A stretch of 64,000 nucleotides of DNA, from the NCBI RefSeq assembly GCF_012395835.1, contig NZ_JAAZSQ010000015.1, forward strand, positions 3,120-67,119. The letters run 5' to 3'. Below are positions 1 through 8,171 of this stretch, in pieces. The position numbers and the translations under genes are program-made. Under the pieces are notes generated by a model. The model worked only from the letters and a program-made list of their open reading frames with translations, did no database searches and had not been told where the DNA came from. Position 1 is the stretch's first letter; every line of letters starts with the position of its first letter. This DNA is from Arthrobacter mobilis. GTDB taxonomy: Bacteria > Actinomycetota > Actinomycetes > Actinomycetales > Micrococcaceae.

Positions 1-1933
1 CGAAGGCCCGGGCGATTTCGACGGCGTCCTCAAGGGTGTTGCCGCCCTCGATCCAGTCGGTGGCCGAAATCCGCACGGTCAGCGGCTTCTCCGCCGGCCA
101 GGCCGCGCGCACGGCGTCGAAGACCTCCAGCGGGAAGCGCAGCCGGTTTTCCAGGCTGCCGCCGTACTCGTCGGTGCGCCGGTTGGCGATCGGCGAGAGG
201 AAGGAGGAGAGCAGGTAGCCGTGCGCGGCGTGCACCTCAAGCAGGTCAAAGCCTGCCTCGTCGGCGCGCCGGGCGGCGGCCACGAAGTCCGCCACCACCT
301 TGTCCATCTCGGCGCGGTCGATCTGACGCGGGGTCTGGCTGCCCGGGCCGTAGGGCAGCGCGGACGGGCCGACGGCTTCCCAGTTGCCGGACTCCAGCGG
401 CTCGTCGATGCCCTCCCACATCACCCGGGTGGAGGCCTTGCGGCCGGCATGTCCCAGCTGGGCGCCGATCCTGGCGGTGGACTGGGCGTGGACAAAGTCG
501 ACGATGCCCTTCCAGCTGTCCCGCTGGACGTCGTTGTACAGGCCGGTGCAGCCGGGGGTGATGCGCCCTTCCTCGGACACGCACACCATCTCGGTCATTA
601 CCAGGCCGGCCCCGCCCAGGGCCTTGCTGCCCAGGTGCACCTTGTGGAAGTCCCCGGGCACCCCGTCCACGGCCTTGTACATGTCCATCGGTGAGACCAC
701 GATGCGGTTCTTCAGTTCCAGTCCGCCGATCCGGTACGGCTGGAACATCGCCGGGGCCACCTGGTCCAGGCCCTGGGCTTCGGCGAAGTGCCGGTCCACC
801 TGCCCGGCGAATTCCGGGTCGCGCAGGCGCAGGTTCTCCTGCGTGATGCGGCGGCTGCGGGTGAGCAGGTTGAAGGCGAACTGGGTGGCGGACTGGTCCT
901 TGTACTGGCCGATCCGCTCGAACCACTCCAGTGAGGCCTGGGCGGCGCGCTGGGTTGATTCGACCACCGGCCGGCGCTCGGTTTCGTAGGCGTCCAGCGC
1001 GGCCTCGAGGGACGGGTGCTCGTGCAGGCAGGCGGCCAGGGCCAGGGCGTCCTCCATGGCCAGCTTGGTGCCGGAGCCGATGGAGAAGTGCGCGGTGTGC
1101 GCGGCGTCGCCGAGCAGCACCACGTTGCCGTGGCGCCAGCTGCGGTTGCGCACGGTGGTGAAGTTCAGCCACTTGGAGTTGTTGGCCAGCACCTCGTAGC
1201 CGTCCAGTTCCTCGGCGAAGATCTTCCGGATCTTGGCGATCGCCAGCTCGTCCGAGACCCCGGGGCCGAACACCTCGCCGGCGGTCTCGTCGAAGCCGGC
1301 GGCGCGCCAGACGTCCTCGTGCATTTCCACGATGAAGGTGGAGCCGGCATCGGAGTACGGGTAGCCGTGGATCTGCATGACCCCGGCCTCGGTCTCCTTG
1401 ACGAAGAACTTGAACGCCTCGAAGACCTGGGTGGTGCCCAGCCACATGTACTTGTTGCCCCGCACGTCCAGGTCCGGGCCGAAGGAGTCCGCGTACTTGG
1501 CGCGGACCTGGGAGTTCACTCCGTCCGCGGCCAGCACCAGGTCATAGTTGGCCTCGAGTTCCTCCACCGGCGGGGCCAGGGTCGAAAAGCGCAGGTCCAC
1601 GCCCAGCTCGGCACAGCGGCGCTGCAGCAGCTCCAGCAGTTCCTTGCGGCTCATGGCGGCGAAGCCCTGGCCGCCGACGGTCGTCATCTCGCCACGGAAG
1701 TGGATGTCGATGTCGGACCAGCGGGCGAAGCGGCGGCTCATGGAACCGGCCACCACCGGATCGGCGTTGCCGATTCCGCCGAGGGTCTCGTCGGAGAAGA
1801 CGACGCCGAAGCCGAAGGTGTCGCTGGCTGCGTTGCGCTCCCAGACGGTGACCTCGTGCTTGGGGTCCAGCTGCTTCATCAGGGCCCCGAAGTACAGCCC
1901 GCCCGGACCGCCGCCGATAATTGCGATTTTCAT
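1..1933 (-). CDS. Bifunctional salicylyl-CoA 5-hydroxylase / 2-aminobenzoyl-CoA monooxygenase-reductase (C-terminus off the left edge)
   Basis: The frame is open to base 1, so about 644 residues are present and, if the family length of roughly 760-790 holds, the last 120-140 are missing. It begins MKIAIIGGGPGG, an FAD Rossmann motif at residues 1-12, and GDAAH at 275-279 is the second FAD motif of class A flavin monooxygenases. From about residue 397 the chain becomes an Old Yellow Enzyme/NADH:flavin oxidoreductase barrel. This two-domain architecture is known from salicylyl-CoA 5-hydroxylase and from 2-aminobenzoyl-CoA monooxygenase/reductase (ACMR). The enzyme would hydroxylate, and possibly also reduce, an aryl-CoA ring in the cytoplasm. 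It lies 20 bases after the aryl-CoA ligase, last seen gene of a five-gene operon. Salicylyl-CoA versus anthraniloyl-CoA cannot be settled from sequence by eye. Confidence 0.85.
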   Translation of the reverse strand, partial: MKIAIIGGGPGGLYFGALMKQLDPKHEVTVWERNAASDTFGFGVVFSDETLGGIGNADPVVAGSMSRRFARWSDIDIHFRGEMTTVGGQGFAAMSRKELLELLQRRCAELGVDLRFSTLAPPVEELEANYDLVLAADGVNSQVRAKYADSFGPDLDVRGNKYMWLGTTQVFEAFKFFVKETEAGVMQIHGYPYSDAGSTFIVEMHEDVWRAAGFDETAGEVFGPGVSDELAIAKIRKIFAEELDGYEVLANNSKWLNFTTVRNRSWRHGNVVLLGDAAHTAHFSIGSGTKLAMEDALALAACLHEHPSLEAALDAYETERRPVVESTQRAAQASLEWFERIGQYKDQSATQFAFNLLTRSRRITQENLRLRDPEFAGQVDRHFAEAQGLDQVAPAMFQPYRIGGLELKNRIVVSPMDMYKAVDGVPGDFHKVHLGSKALGGAGLVMTEMVCVSEEGRITPGCTGLYNDVQRDSWKGIVDFVHAQSTARIGAQLGHAGRKASTRVMWEGIDEPLESGNWEAVGPSALPYGPGSQTPRQIDRAEMDKVVADFVAAARRADEAGFDLLEVHAAHGYLLSSFLSPIANRRTDEYGGSLENRLRFPLEVFDAVRAAWPAEKPLTVRISATDWIEGGNTLEDAVEIARAF

Positions 1934-1953
1934 GGTGTGTCCTTTCGGCCGGT

Positions 1954-3612
1954 TCACGCCGTGGCGCCGGCTAATTCTGCGGTTTCTTCCCCGGATTCCT
2001 GGGCGAGGCCCTGGCGCAGCTTGAAATGCTGGAGCTTGCCGCTGGGGTTGCGGGGCAGCTCGGTGACGAAGCGGATGTCCCGCGGGTACTTGTACGGGGC
2101 GATCGTGGCCTTGACGAAGTCCTGGATCTCCTTGCGCTTGGCGGCGCTGGGCTCGACGCCCTCGCGCAGCACGATGAAGGCGCAGACCACGCTGCCGCGT
2201 TCGGGGTCGGGACGGCCGACGACGGCGTTCTCCACCACGTCCGGGTGCTGGTCGATGGCCGCCTCGACCTCCGGGGCACCGATGTTGTAGCCGGAGGAGA
2301 CGATCATGTTGTCCGAGCGGGCCTGGTAGACGAAGTAGCCGTCCTCGTCCTTGAGGAAGGTGTCCCCGGTGATGTTCCAGCCGCCGCGGACGTAGTTGGC
2401 CTGCCGGGCGTCATTCAGGTAGCGGCAGCCGGTCGGGCCGATCACGGCCAGGCGCCCGGGCTGGTTCGGCCCGAGCTCGTTGCCGTCCTCGTCCAGGATG
2501 GTGGCCCGGTAGCCGGGCACGGCCACCCCGGTGGTCCCGGGGCGGATATCGTCGCCGGCGGCGGAGATGAACACGTGCAGCAGCTCGGTGGCGCCGATGC
2601 CGTTGACCAGGCGCAGGCCGGTGGCCTCAAACACCGCCTCCCAGGTTTCCTTCGGCAGGTGTTCGCCGGCGGACACCGCCACCCGCAGGCCCTTCAGCAG
2701 CCCGCCCTGGCCGTCCTTGAGGATGGCCCGGTAGGCCGTCGGTGCGGTGAACAGGATGGTGGCGCCGGCGGCCGCGGCGTACTCGGCCAGCTGCAGCGGG
2801 GTGGCGCGCTCGGTCAGCAGCGAGCTGGCCCCGAAGCGCAGCGGGAAGACCACCAGCCCGCCCAGCCCGAAGGTGAACGCCAGCGGCGGGGACCCGGCGA
2901 AGACGTCCTCGGCGGTGGGCTTGAGGATGTGCCGGGCGAAGGTGTCCGCATTCGCCAGGATGTCCCGGTGGAAGTGCATGGTGACCTTGGGGCTGCCGGT
3001 GGTCCCCGAGGTCGGACCCAGCAGCGCGACGTCGTCGGCGGCGGTCTCCACGTTGGCGAACTCCCCGCTCTTGGCGGCACAGCGCACCGTGAGGTCCGCG
3101 GCGTCGTCGGAACCGTAGGGAACGACGGCGGCGCCGCCGGCGGCCTCGGCGACCCCGTCCAGGAAGCGGTGGTCCGAGATGGCCACCGCCGGGCGGGTGA
3201 GCTCCACGATCTTGGCCACCTCGCTGCCGCGCAGCACCGGCATGGTGGTGACCACCACGGCGCCGGCCTTGAGCACGCCGAGCCAGGCGGCGACCAGCCA
3301 GGGGTTGTTGGGTCCGCGCAGCAGCACCCGGTTGCCGGGCACTACGCCCAGGTCCTCGGTCAGGACCTGGGCCACCTGGTTGGCGCGCAGCAGCAGCTCG
3401 CCGTAGGTCCAGACGGTGCCGTCCGGGGTCCGCAGTGCCGGCCGGTCCGCCCCGAAGGTGGCTACCGCGTCGTCGATCAGGACCGCCGCGGCATTGAGGC
3501 GCTCCGGGTACTGCAGTTCGGGCAGGGTGAATTCAAGCACCGGCCACTGCTCGGCCGGCGGCAGGTTGTCGCGCGTGAAGGAGTCCACGTGGGCCGAAGG
3601 GGTCAGTTCCAT
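1954..3612 (-). CDS. Aryl-CoA ligase (benzoate/2-aminobenzoate-CoA ligase family)
   Basis: A 552-residue AMP-forming acyl-CoA synthetase that would activate an aromatic acid with ATP and CoA. The P-loop-like AMP motif TSGTTGSPK is at residues 201-209 and the C-terminal NPSGKL loop carrying the catalytic lysine lies near residue 528. The flanking HFHRD and the conserved Gly/Pro pattern after it resemble benzoate- and 2-aminobenzoate-CoA ligases more than fatty acid ligases. I place the start at the ATG at 3612 because GAAAGGA sits 8 bases upstream; a longer frame to 3654 would run into the thioesterase stop. It supplies the CoA ester used by the downstream monooxygenase. The acid is probably salicylate or anthranilate, by inference from the neighbour. 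Confidence 0.85.
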   Translation of the reverse strand: MELTPSAHVDSFTRDNLPPAEQWPVLEFTLPELQYPERLNAAAVLIDDAVATFGADRPALRTPDGTVWTYGELLLRANQVAQVLTEDLGVVPGNRVLLRGPNNPWLVAAWLGVLKAGAVVVTTMPVLRGSEVAKIVELTRPAVAISDHRFLDGVAEAAGGAAVVPYGSDDAADLTVRCAAKSGEFANVETAADDVALLGPTSGTTGSPKVTMHFHRDILANADTFARHILKPTAEDVFAGSPPLAFTFGLGGLVVFPLRFGASSLLTERATPLQLAEYAAAAGATILFTAPTAYRAILKDGQGGLLKGLRVAVSAGEHLPKETWEAVFEATGLRLVNGIGATELLHVFISAAGDDIRPGTTGVAVPGYRATILDEDGNELGPNQPGRLAVIGPTGCRYLNDARQANYVRGGWNITGDTFLKDEDGYFVYQARSDNMIVSSGYNIGAPEVEAAIDQHPDVVENAVVGRPDPERGSVVCAFIVLREGVEPSAAKRKEIQDFVKATIAPYKYPRDIRFVTELPRNPSGKLQHFKLRQGLAQESGEETAELAGATA

Positions 3613-3640
3613 GGCGTTCCTTTCGAAGTCGGGGAAGCGG

Positions 3641-4543
3641 TCAGCGGCCGGCACGGATCATGCCTTCCTGGGCCACGGTGGCCAGGAGCCGGCCGGAGCG
3701 GTCGAAGAACCTGCCCATGGCCAGGCCGCGGTTGTGCTGTCCGGACACGGCTTCCTGGGCGTAGAGCACCCACTCATCCATCCGGCCGTCACGGTGGAAC
3801 CACATCGAGTGGTCCAGGCTTGCGGTGGCCAGGCCCTCATCGGCCCAGGCCAGCCCGTGCACCCGCAGGATGGGTTCGAGGATGGTGTAGTCGCATACGT
3901 ACGCCAGCGCGGTCCGGTGCAGGTTCGCCGTGCTGTGCGCGTCCGCGCCGTCGGGCAGCCGGTCGAAGGCCTTGACCCAGACCGCCTGCTGCGCCACCTG
4001 TTCGCCCTCGACCTGCACATAGACCGGGCCCGGCACATGGCGCATGTCGAAGCTGCGTCCGGCGGACCAGTATTCGGCGGCCGCCCCCTCGACACCCTCG
4101 AGCGCCTCGGCGGCGCTGCGCAGGGAGTTCGGGTCGACGGCGGCCGGCATTGCCGGCTGGAACTCCGGCCCCTCCTCGGGCACATGGAAGGACCCCATGG
4201 CCGCGTAGACGGCCTTGCCTCCCTGGTAGCCGCGCACGCTGCGGGTGGAATAGCCGCGCCCGTCGCGCAGCCGCTCCACCTCGTAGCGGACGGCTGCACC
4301 GATGTCCACGGGGCGCATGAAGTAGCTGTGCATCGAGTGCAGCTGCCGGTCCGCCTCGACCGAGCGCATCATGGCGACGGCGGCCTGGGCCACCATGTCC
4401 CCGCCGTAGGCCTTGGGCCAGGGCACGTACTGGGTGGTCGCCTCGTACGCCTCGTCGTGGATCTGGGGCTCCACCGGGGCCAGGTCGACGGCGCGCAGGA
4501 ACGTCTGCGCGGTCAGGGCCCCGTCCAGTGTCACGGTGTTCAT
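3641..4543 (-). CDS. Acyl-CoA thioesterase II (TesB family)
   Basis: A 300-residue double-hotdog thioesterase of TesB length. The C-terminal half carries the expected DHSMWFHR block, with the Asp of the catalytic set and an FDRSGRL strand near the end. Its ATG at 4543 overlaps the TGA of the upstream cupin by four bases, so translation is coupled. Within this operon it could release a free hydroxyaryl acid such as gentisate from its CoA ester after ring hydroxylation, or recycle CoA from a dead-end ester. The family assignment is firm; the substrate is inferred only from context. Confidence 0.87.
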   Translation of the reverse strand: MNTVTLDGALTAQTFLRAVDLAPVEPQIHDEAYEATTQYVPWPKAYGGDMVAQAAVAMMRSVEADRQLHSMHSYFMRPVDIGAAVRYEVERLRDGRGYSTRSVRGYQGGKAVYAAMGSFHVPEEGPEFQPAMPAAVDPNSLRSAAEALEGVEGAAAEYWSAGRSFDMRHVPGPVYVQVEGEQVAQQAVWVKAFDRLPDGADAHSTANLHRTALAYVCDYTILEPILRVHGLAWADEGLATASLDHSMWFHRDGRMDEWVLYAQEAVSGQHNRGLAMGRFFDRSGRLLATVAQEGMIRAGR

Positions 4544-5034
4544 GCCCGCCGGTATCCTTCCAGGGTCTCGTCGGCCACGTCCGGCAGGTTGACCACGATG
4601 TTCTCCGGGGTGCGGGTGGTCAGCCAGACCAGTTCCTCGGTCACGGACATGTTTGCTTCCACGTGCGGCATGAACGGCGGGACGAACACCCAGTCCCCGG
4701 CCTTCATGTCGATGAATTCGGAGTAGTCCTCGCCGAAGTAGATCCGGCCGTGGCCGCGCAGCACGTAGCCGCCGGTCTCCGCCTCGCCGTGGTGGTGCGG
4801 CAGCGAGCGGTAGCCCGGGACGTTGGAGACCTGGCCGAACCAGATCCTGGTGGCGGGGGTGTGCTGGATGCTCACGCCGGAGACCCGGACGCAGTCGCCG
4901 GACTGTGCCGTGTTCGTGTCCTCGGCGCCGCTGCGGGTGACCACGGGGACCACCTTGCCGTCGGGGCCGGCATAGATCGAGTTGTCCCCTTCGGTGCGGT
5001 AGGTAGTGCGGGAATCGGTGGTGGTGTCGGTCAT
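4540..5034 (-). CDS. Single-domain cupin protein
   Basis: A 164-residue cupin. Motif 1 holds H80 and H82 with E86 in LPHHHGEAE, and motif 2 holds a PPFMPH block with H124, so a bound metal is likely. It is about half the length of gentisate 1,2-dioxygenase and has one cupin barrel rather than two, so I do not call it the ring-cleaving enzyme. Related single cupins in aromatic operons are dioxygenases, isomerases or sensors. It lies 44 bases after the FAA hydrolase gene and overlaps the thioesterase by four bases. Function unknown beyond the fold. Confidence 0.8.
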   Translation of the reverse strand: MTDTTTDSRTTYRTEGDNSIYAGPDGKVVPVVTRSGAEDTNTAQSGDCVRVSGVSIQHTPATRIWFGQVSNVPGYRSLPHHHGEAETGGYVLRGHGRIYFGEDYSEFIDMKAGDWVFVPPFMPHVEANMSVTEELVWLTTRTPENIVVNLPDVADETLEGYRRA

Positions 5035-5078
5035 CGTCGTGCTCCTTGTTAATTCAGTATCTGCTCGGTAGCGGCTGG

Positions 5079-5936
5079 TTAGTCCTGCAGTGCCGGCTGG
5101 CGGATCGACACCCGGTTCTCCAGGCGCCCGATGCCGTCGATCTCGGTGGTGATGACGTCGCCGTCAGCCAGAAAGCGCGGCGGCGTCATGCCCATGCCCA
5201 CTCCCCCGGGCGTGCCGGTCAGGACCAGGTCCCCCGGGCGCAAGGTGGTGAACCGGGAAATGTAGGCCAGCAGGCGGGCCGGCCCGAAGACCAGGGTGGA
5301 GGTGTGGCCGCGCTGGACCAGTTCACCGTTGACGTAGCCGCGGACTTCCACGTTGGCGCCGCCGACCTCGTCCGGGGTGGCCATGACCGGGCCCACCGGG
5401 GTGGTGGCGTCGAAGGCCTTGCCCTGGAACCACTGCAGGGTACGGTTCTGCCAGTCGCGCATGGAGACGTCGTTGGCCACGGTGTAGCCGGCAATCGCCG
5501 CTGCGGCTTCGGCCTCGTCCGCGCGGGTGAGCGTGCCGCCGACGACGACGGCGAGTTCGGCCTCCCAGTCCACGCGCTCGCTGCCGTGGACCACTACCTC
5601 GTCCGCCGCCCCGGCAAGCGTGTCGGCGAACTTGGCGAAGAGCGTGGGGTACTCGGGCAGTTCCCGGCCCATTTCCCGGATGTGGTCCGCGTAGTTCAGC
5701 CCGCAGCAGATCACCTTGCCGGCCTGCGGCAGCAGCGGGGCCAGGTCACCGGCGGCGGCCTGCACGACGGCGGAGCGGGCCGCGCGGGCGGCCGTTTCCC
5801 GGGCCACCTCGCGCCAGGCCGGGTCGCGCAGCAGCGCCCCGACGTCGCCCGCCGGCAGCGGCAGGTAGGCATCCGGGCCGACGGCGAGCGCCGCCGTCGT
5901 CGTCTGTGCGCCGGTGCGCAGGGTGGCCAGTTTCAT
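5079..5936 (-). CDS. Fumarylacetoacetate hydrolase family protein
   Basis: A 285-residue FAA-family enzyme, first gene of the aryl-CoA operon. Recognisable blocks are the VICCGLNYADH entry strand, the metal-binding VDWEAELAVV, the ANDVSMRDWQ block and the LTGTPGGVG turn, in family order. The start is the ATG at 5936, preceded by a strong AGGAGGA; upstream in-frame starts lack such a site. Members hydrolyse C-C bonds of acylpyruvates, for example fumarylpyruvate in the gentisate route, or isomerise and decarboxylate related oxo-acids. If the operon's product is gentisate this would be the fumarylpyruvate hydrolase, but no gentisate dioxygenase or maleylpyruvate isomerase is in view. Confidence 0.85.
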   Translation of the reverse strand: MKLATLRTGAQTTTAALAVGPDAYLPLPAGDVGALLRDPAWREVARETAARAARSAVVQAAAGDLAPLLPQAGKVICCGLNYADHIREMGRELPEYPTLFAKFADTLAGAADEVVVHGSERVDWEAELAVVVGGTLTRADEAEAAAAIAGYTVANDVSMRDWQNRTLQWFQGKAFDATTPVGPVMATPDEVGGANVEVRGYVNGELVQRGHTSTLVFGPARLLAYISRFTTLRPGDLVLTGTPGGVGMGMTPPRFLADGDVITTEIDGIGRLENRVSIRQPALQD

Positions 5937-6091
5937 GCCCTCGGTTCCTCCTGTGTTGCCTGCCTGGTTCAATGTATCGACTTTTTTACGGCCGTCACAT
6001 ATGCTCAAGTTAGCACGATCACTTGGTCTGCACTAGAGGTTTTTTCAAATCCCCGGAACCGGACCTACCGGCGATGCCAAGGAGGCACCAG

Positions 6092-6508
6092 ATGACCAAC
6101 CAGACAGCAACCGGCAACCGCACCATCAACCCGGCCTCGTTGCCGAAACCCTCCGGGTACGCGCACGGGATCCTGTCCGGCAACACCGTCTTCCTCGGCG
6201 GCCAGACCGCGCTGGACAAGGACATGAACATCGTCCCGGGCGGGATCGTGGAGCAGTTCCGGCAGGCCTTCTCCAACGTGCTCACCACGCTGGCGGAAGC
6301 CGGCGGCAAGCCGCAGGACCTGGTGAGCGTGACCATCTACCTCACCGATGTGGACGACTACATGGCCCACGGCAAGGAGATCGGCCGCATCTGGCGCGAG
6401 ATGGCCGGCTCTGAATACCCTGCGATGGCCGGGATCGGCGTGTCCCGGCTGTGGCAGAAGGAAGCAATGATCGAGATCCAGGGCATCGCGGTGATCCAGG
6501 ACCGCTGA
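6092..6508 (+). CDS. RidA family protein (reactive imine/enamine deaminase or relative)
   Basis: A 138-residue RidA/YER057c/UK114 family protein. It carries the GNTVFLGGQTALD strand, the central EQFRQAFSNVLTTLAEAGG helix and the C-terminal block ending in IEIQGIAV. RidA proteins hydrolyse reactive enamines and imines, and subfamilies serve in ring-cleavage pathways of aminoaromatics. I start at 6092 because AAGGAGG lies 8 bases upstream; the frame extends further but without a site. It is transcribed divergently from the aryl-CoA operon across 155 bases. An imine scavenger here slightly favours an anthranilate-like (amino) over a salicylate substrate for that operon. Confidence 0.85.
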   Translation: MTNQTATGNRTINPASLPKPSGYAHGILSGNTVFLGGQTALDKDMNIVPGGIVEQFRQAFSNVLTTLAEAGGKPQDLVSVTIYLTDVDDYMAHGKEIGRIWREMAGSEYPAMAGIGVSRLWQKEAMIEIQGIAVIQDR

Positions 6509-6549
6509 ACACTGTGACTCCGGAGCGCTGAGCGCCAGTAAGAGCAGGC

Positions 6550-6589
6550 AGGCAGGCCGGCCGGGACAATGTTCCCGGCCGGCCTGCCT
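6550..6589. terminator. Bidirectional terminator hairpin between ridA-like and PaaX-like genes
   Basis: Perfect 17-base arms at 6550-6566 and 6573-6589 flank a 6-base loop. The hairpin lies between convergent stops at 6508 and 6616. A short T-containing stretch follows on the plus strand. Confidence 0.8.
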
Positions 6590-6615
6590 TAAGTCGCCTT
6601 TAATTGCACTGCGGC

Positions 6616-7524
6616 TCAGACCGCCGCGTCCGCCTTGGCCACCAGGGCCATGGCGTGGGCCTCGGCCATCGGGGCGATCAGCCGGTGCACGCCGAAGAAG
6701 ATCCGCCGAGCCTCGGGCCCCTGCCAGTCCTCGGGCAGGTACTCCAGCGGCAGCCCGGGGTCGCGGTACGGCAGCCGCCGCCAGAGCGTGAGCATCGGAA
6801 CGTAGTACCTGAAGGCGTCGCGGCGCAGCTCCGGTGTGGAGGCGGCCAACGCAGCTTCCGGGTCCTCCCCCACCTCGGCGGTCCACTCCGCGAGCGAATT
6901 GCCGTAGAACTGCATGAACTCGCCGATCTGCGCGGCGAGCTCCTCCAGGTCCCACCACTGCGCCACCCGCGCCCGCATATCCCCTTCGGCGGAGTAGTCG
7001 CCGGTGAAGAATTCCACATACTCGGCCAACTCCCGCGCGGCCAGACGCCGCTTGGCCCCCTCGCGCACCCCCGAGGGCGCGATCCACACGCCCGGCGACA
7101 CCGACCCGAAGCCCAGCCGGGTCAGTTCGGTGCGCAGCTGGTGCCGGCGGTCCCGCATGGTTTCGGGGACGGAGAAGATGGCCAGGACCCACGGGCCGCC
7201 GGCCGCTGCCCGGTACGGGGCGAAAATACGCTCGTCACCTTCGCTGACCATCTCCAGCGAGCGCGGGGACAGCTCATACTTGGCCACGCCGCCGTTCTTG
7301 ACGCTGTTGAGCACCCCCTTGGCCTTCAGCCGGGACACGGCCGAGCGTACGCCGGGGGCGTCGTGGCCCAGGTCGCCGAGCATCTCGATCAGCACCGAGA
7401 CCGGCAGCGGGCCGCCGCCCCGCCGGCCGTAGAGGCCGTAGATGGTCAGGATGAGCGGCTGGTGCCGCAGCGGCGGTACGGGGACGGTGACCATCCGCTG
7501 GACCCTCGTTTCTACATCAGGCAT
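6616..7524 (-). CDS. PaaX family transcriptional regulator (copy 1)
   Basis: A 302-residue protein of PaaX length and layout: an N-terminal winged helix (about 20-90) with LILTIYGLYG followed by VRSAVSRLKAKG as recognition region, a central ferredoxin-like domain from PWVLAIFSVPE, and a C-terminal domain ending in YRDPGLPLEYLP. PaaX represses phenylacetate genes and is released by phenylacetyl-CoA; relatives respond to other aryl-CoA thioesters, which suits the neighbouring aryl-CoA operon. Start ATG at 7524. It follows the 4HBT thioesterase by 62 bases. A second copy lies at 12188-13075. Confidence 0.88.
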   Translation of the reverse strand: MPDVETRVQRMVTVPVPPLRHQPLILTIYGLYGRRGGGPLPVSVLIEMLGDLGHDAPGVRSAVSRLKAKGVLNSVKNGGVAKYELSPRSLEMVSEGDERIFAPYRAAAGGPWVLAIFSVPETMRDRRHQLRTELTRLGFGSVSPGVWIAPSGVREGAKRRLAARELAEYVEFFTGDYSAEGDMRARVAQWWDLEELAAQIGEFMQFYGNSLAEWTAEVGEDPEAALAASTPELRRDAFRYYVPMLTLWRRLPYRDPGLPLEYLPEDWQGPEARRIFFGVHRLIAPMAEAHAMALVAKADAAV

Positions 7525-7586
7525 GGCAATAGGACTCCGATCATCATAGGCGCCAGGCCTGGAAGGAGCGGGAAGAAGCCGCGAGC

Positions 7587-8027
7587 TCAGGCCGGCACGG
7601 CGCCGGCACCGGTGATGGCCCGCAGGAAGTGCCCGGGCCAGGGCTGCGCGGCGTCGGCCCCCTCGGGCACGTAGGCGGTGGTAAAGGTCCCGTAGGCGGC
7701 CAGTCCGCCCGCGGACTTTTCGTGCGGCTGGCCGTGGATCTCGAAGGCGAAGGTCATCGAGGTGCGGCCGATTTTCTGCACCTTCACCGTGGCGGTGATG
7801 CGCTGGCCGAACCACAGCTTGCCCCGGTAGTTGAGCACGTGCTGCACGCGCGGGGCGCACGGGAAGTAGCCGGGCAGGTCCAGTCGGCGGAACAGTTCGG
7901 CTTCGGCAGCCTCCACCCAGCGCACAATGGCGGAGTTGTGCTGGTGGCCGGCCGCGTCGGTATCGACCCATTCGACGGTCCGCTCGATGCAGGCGCCGGG
8001 CAATGCCTGGCTCTCCGGGGTGTCCAC
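7587..8027 (-). CDS. Acyl-CoA thioesterase (4-hydroxybenzoyl-CoA thioesterase family)
   Basis: A 146-residue single-hotdog protein. The family signature VEWVDTDAAGHQHNS places the catalytic Asp at residues 22-24, followed by the long central helix with VRWVEAAEAE. It would hydrolyse an aryl- or acyl-CoA. It is the first gene of a likely two-gene unit with the PaaX-type regulator downstream, so it may tune the level of the CoA ester sensed by that regulator, which is inference. The start ATG at 8027 is preceded by GGAGAGGAG. Confidence 0.82.
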   Translation of the reverse strand: MDTPESQALPGACIERTVEWVDTDAAGHQHNSAIVRWVEAAEAELFRRLDLPGYFPCAPRVQHVLNYRGKLWFGQRITATVKVQKIGRTSMTFAFEIHGQPHEKSAGGLAAYGTFTTAYVPEGADAAQPWPGHFLRAITGAGAVPA

Positions 8028-8119
8028 GCCGCTCCTCTCCGTCCCGCGGTTCTCCGCAGGCTCCTGGGCGCCATTTTATCGTGTGAATATGACGGCAATA
8101 AAAAAGAATCCAGTGCCAG

Positions 8120-8161
8120 GTGGCTGCCTGCCTGCACACATACGTGCAGGCAGGCAGCCAC
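8120..8161 (-). terminator. Terminator hairpin after the MFS transporter gene
   Basis: Perfect 18-base arms at 8120-8137 and 8144-8161 with a 6-base loop. It starts 11 bases after the MFS stop codon read on the minus strand, and a TTCTTTTTT stretch follows about 14 bases further on. Confidence 0.75.
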
Positions 8162-8171
8162 TCCTTAATAA

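Noticed and set aside
4540-5034. Cupin as gentisate 1,2-dioxygenase of the salicylate route.
   Set aside because: It has one cupin barrel and 164 residues, whereas gentisate dioxygenases have two barrels and about 350 residues.
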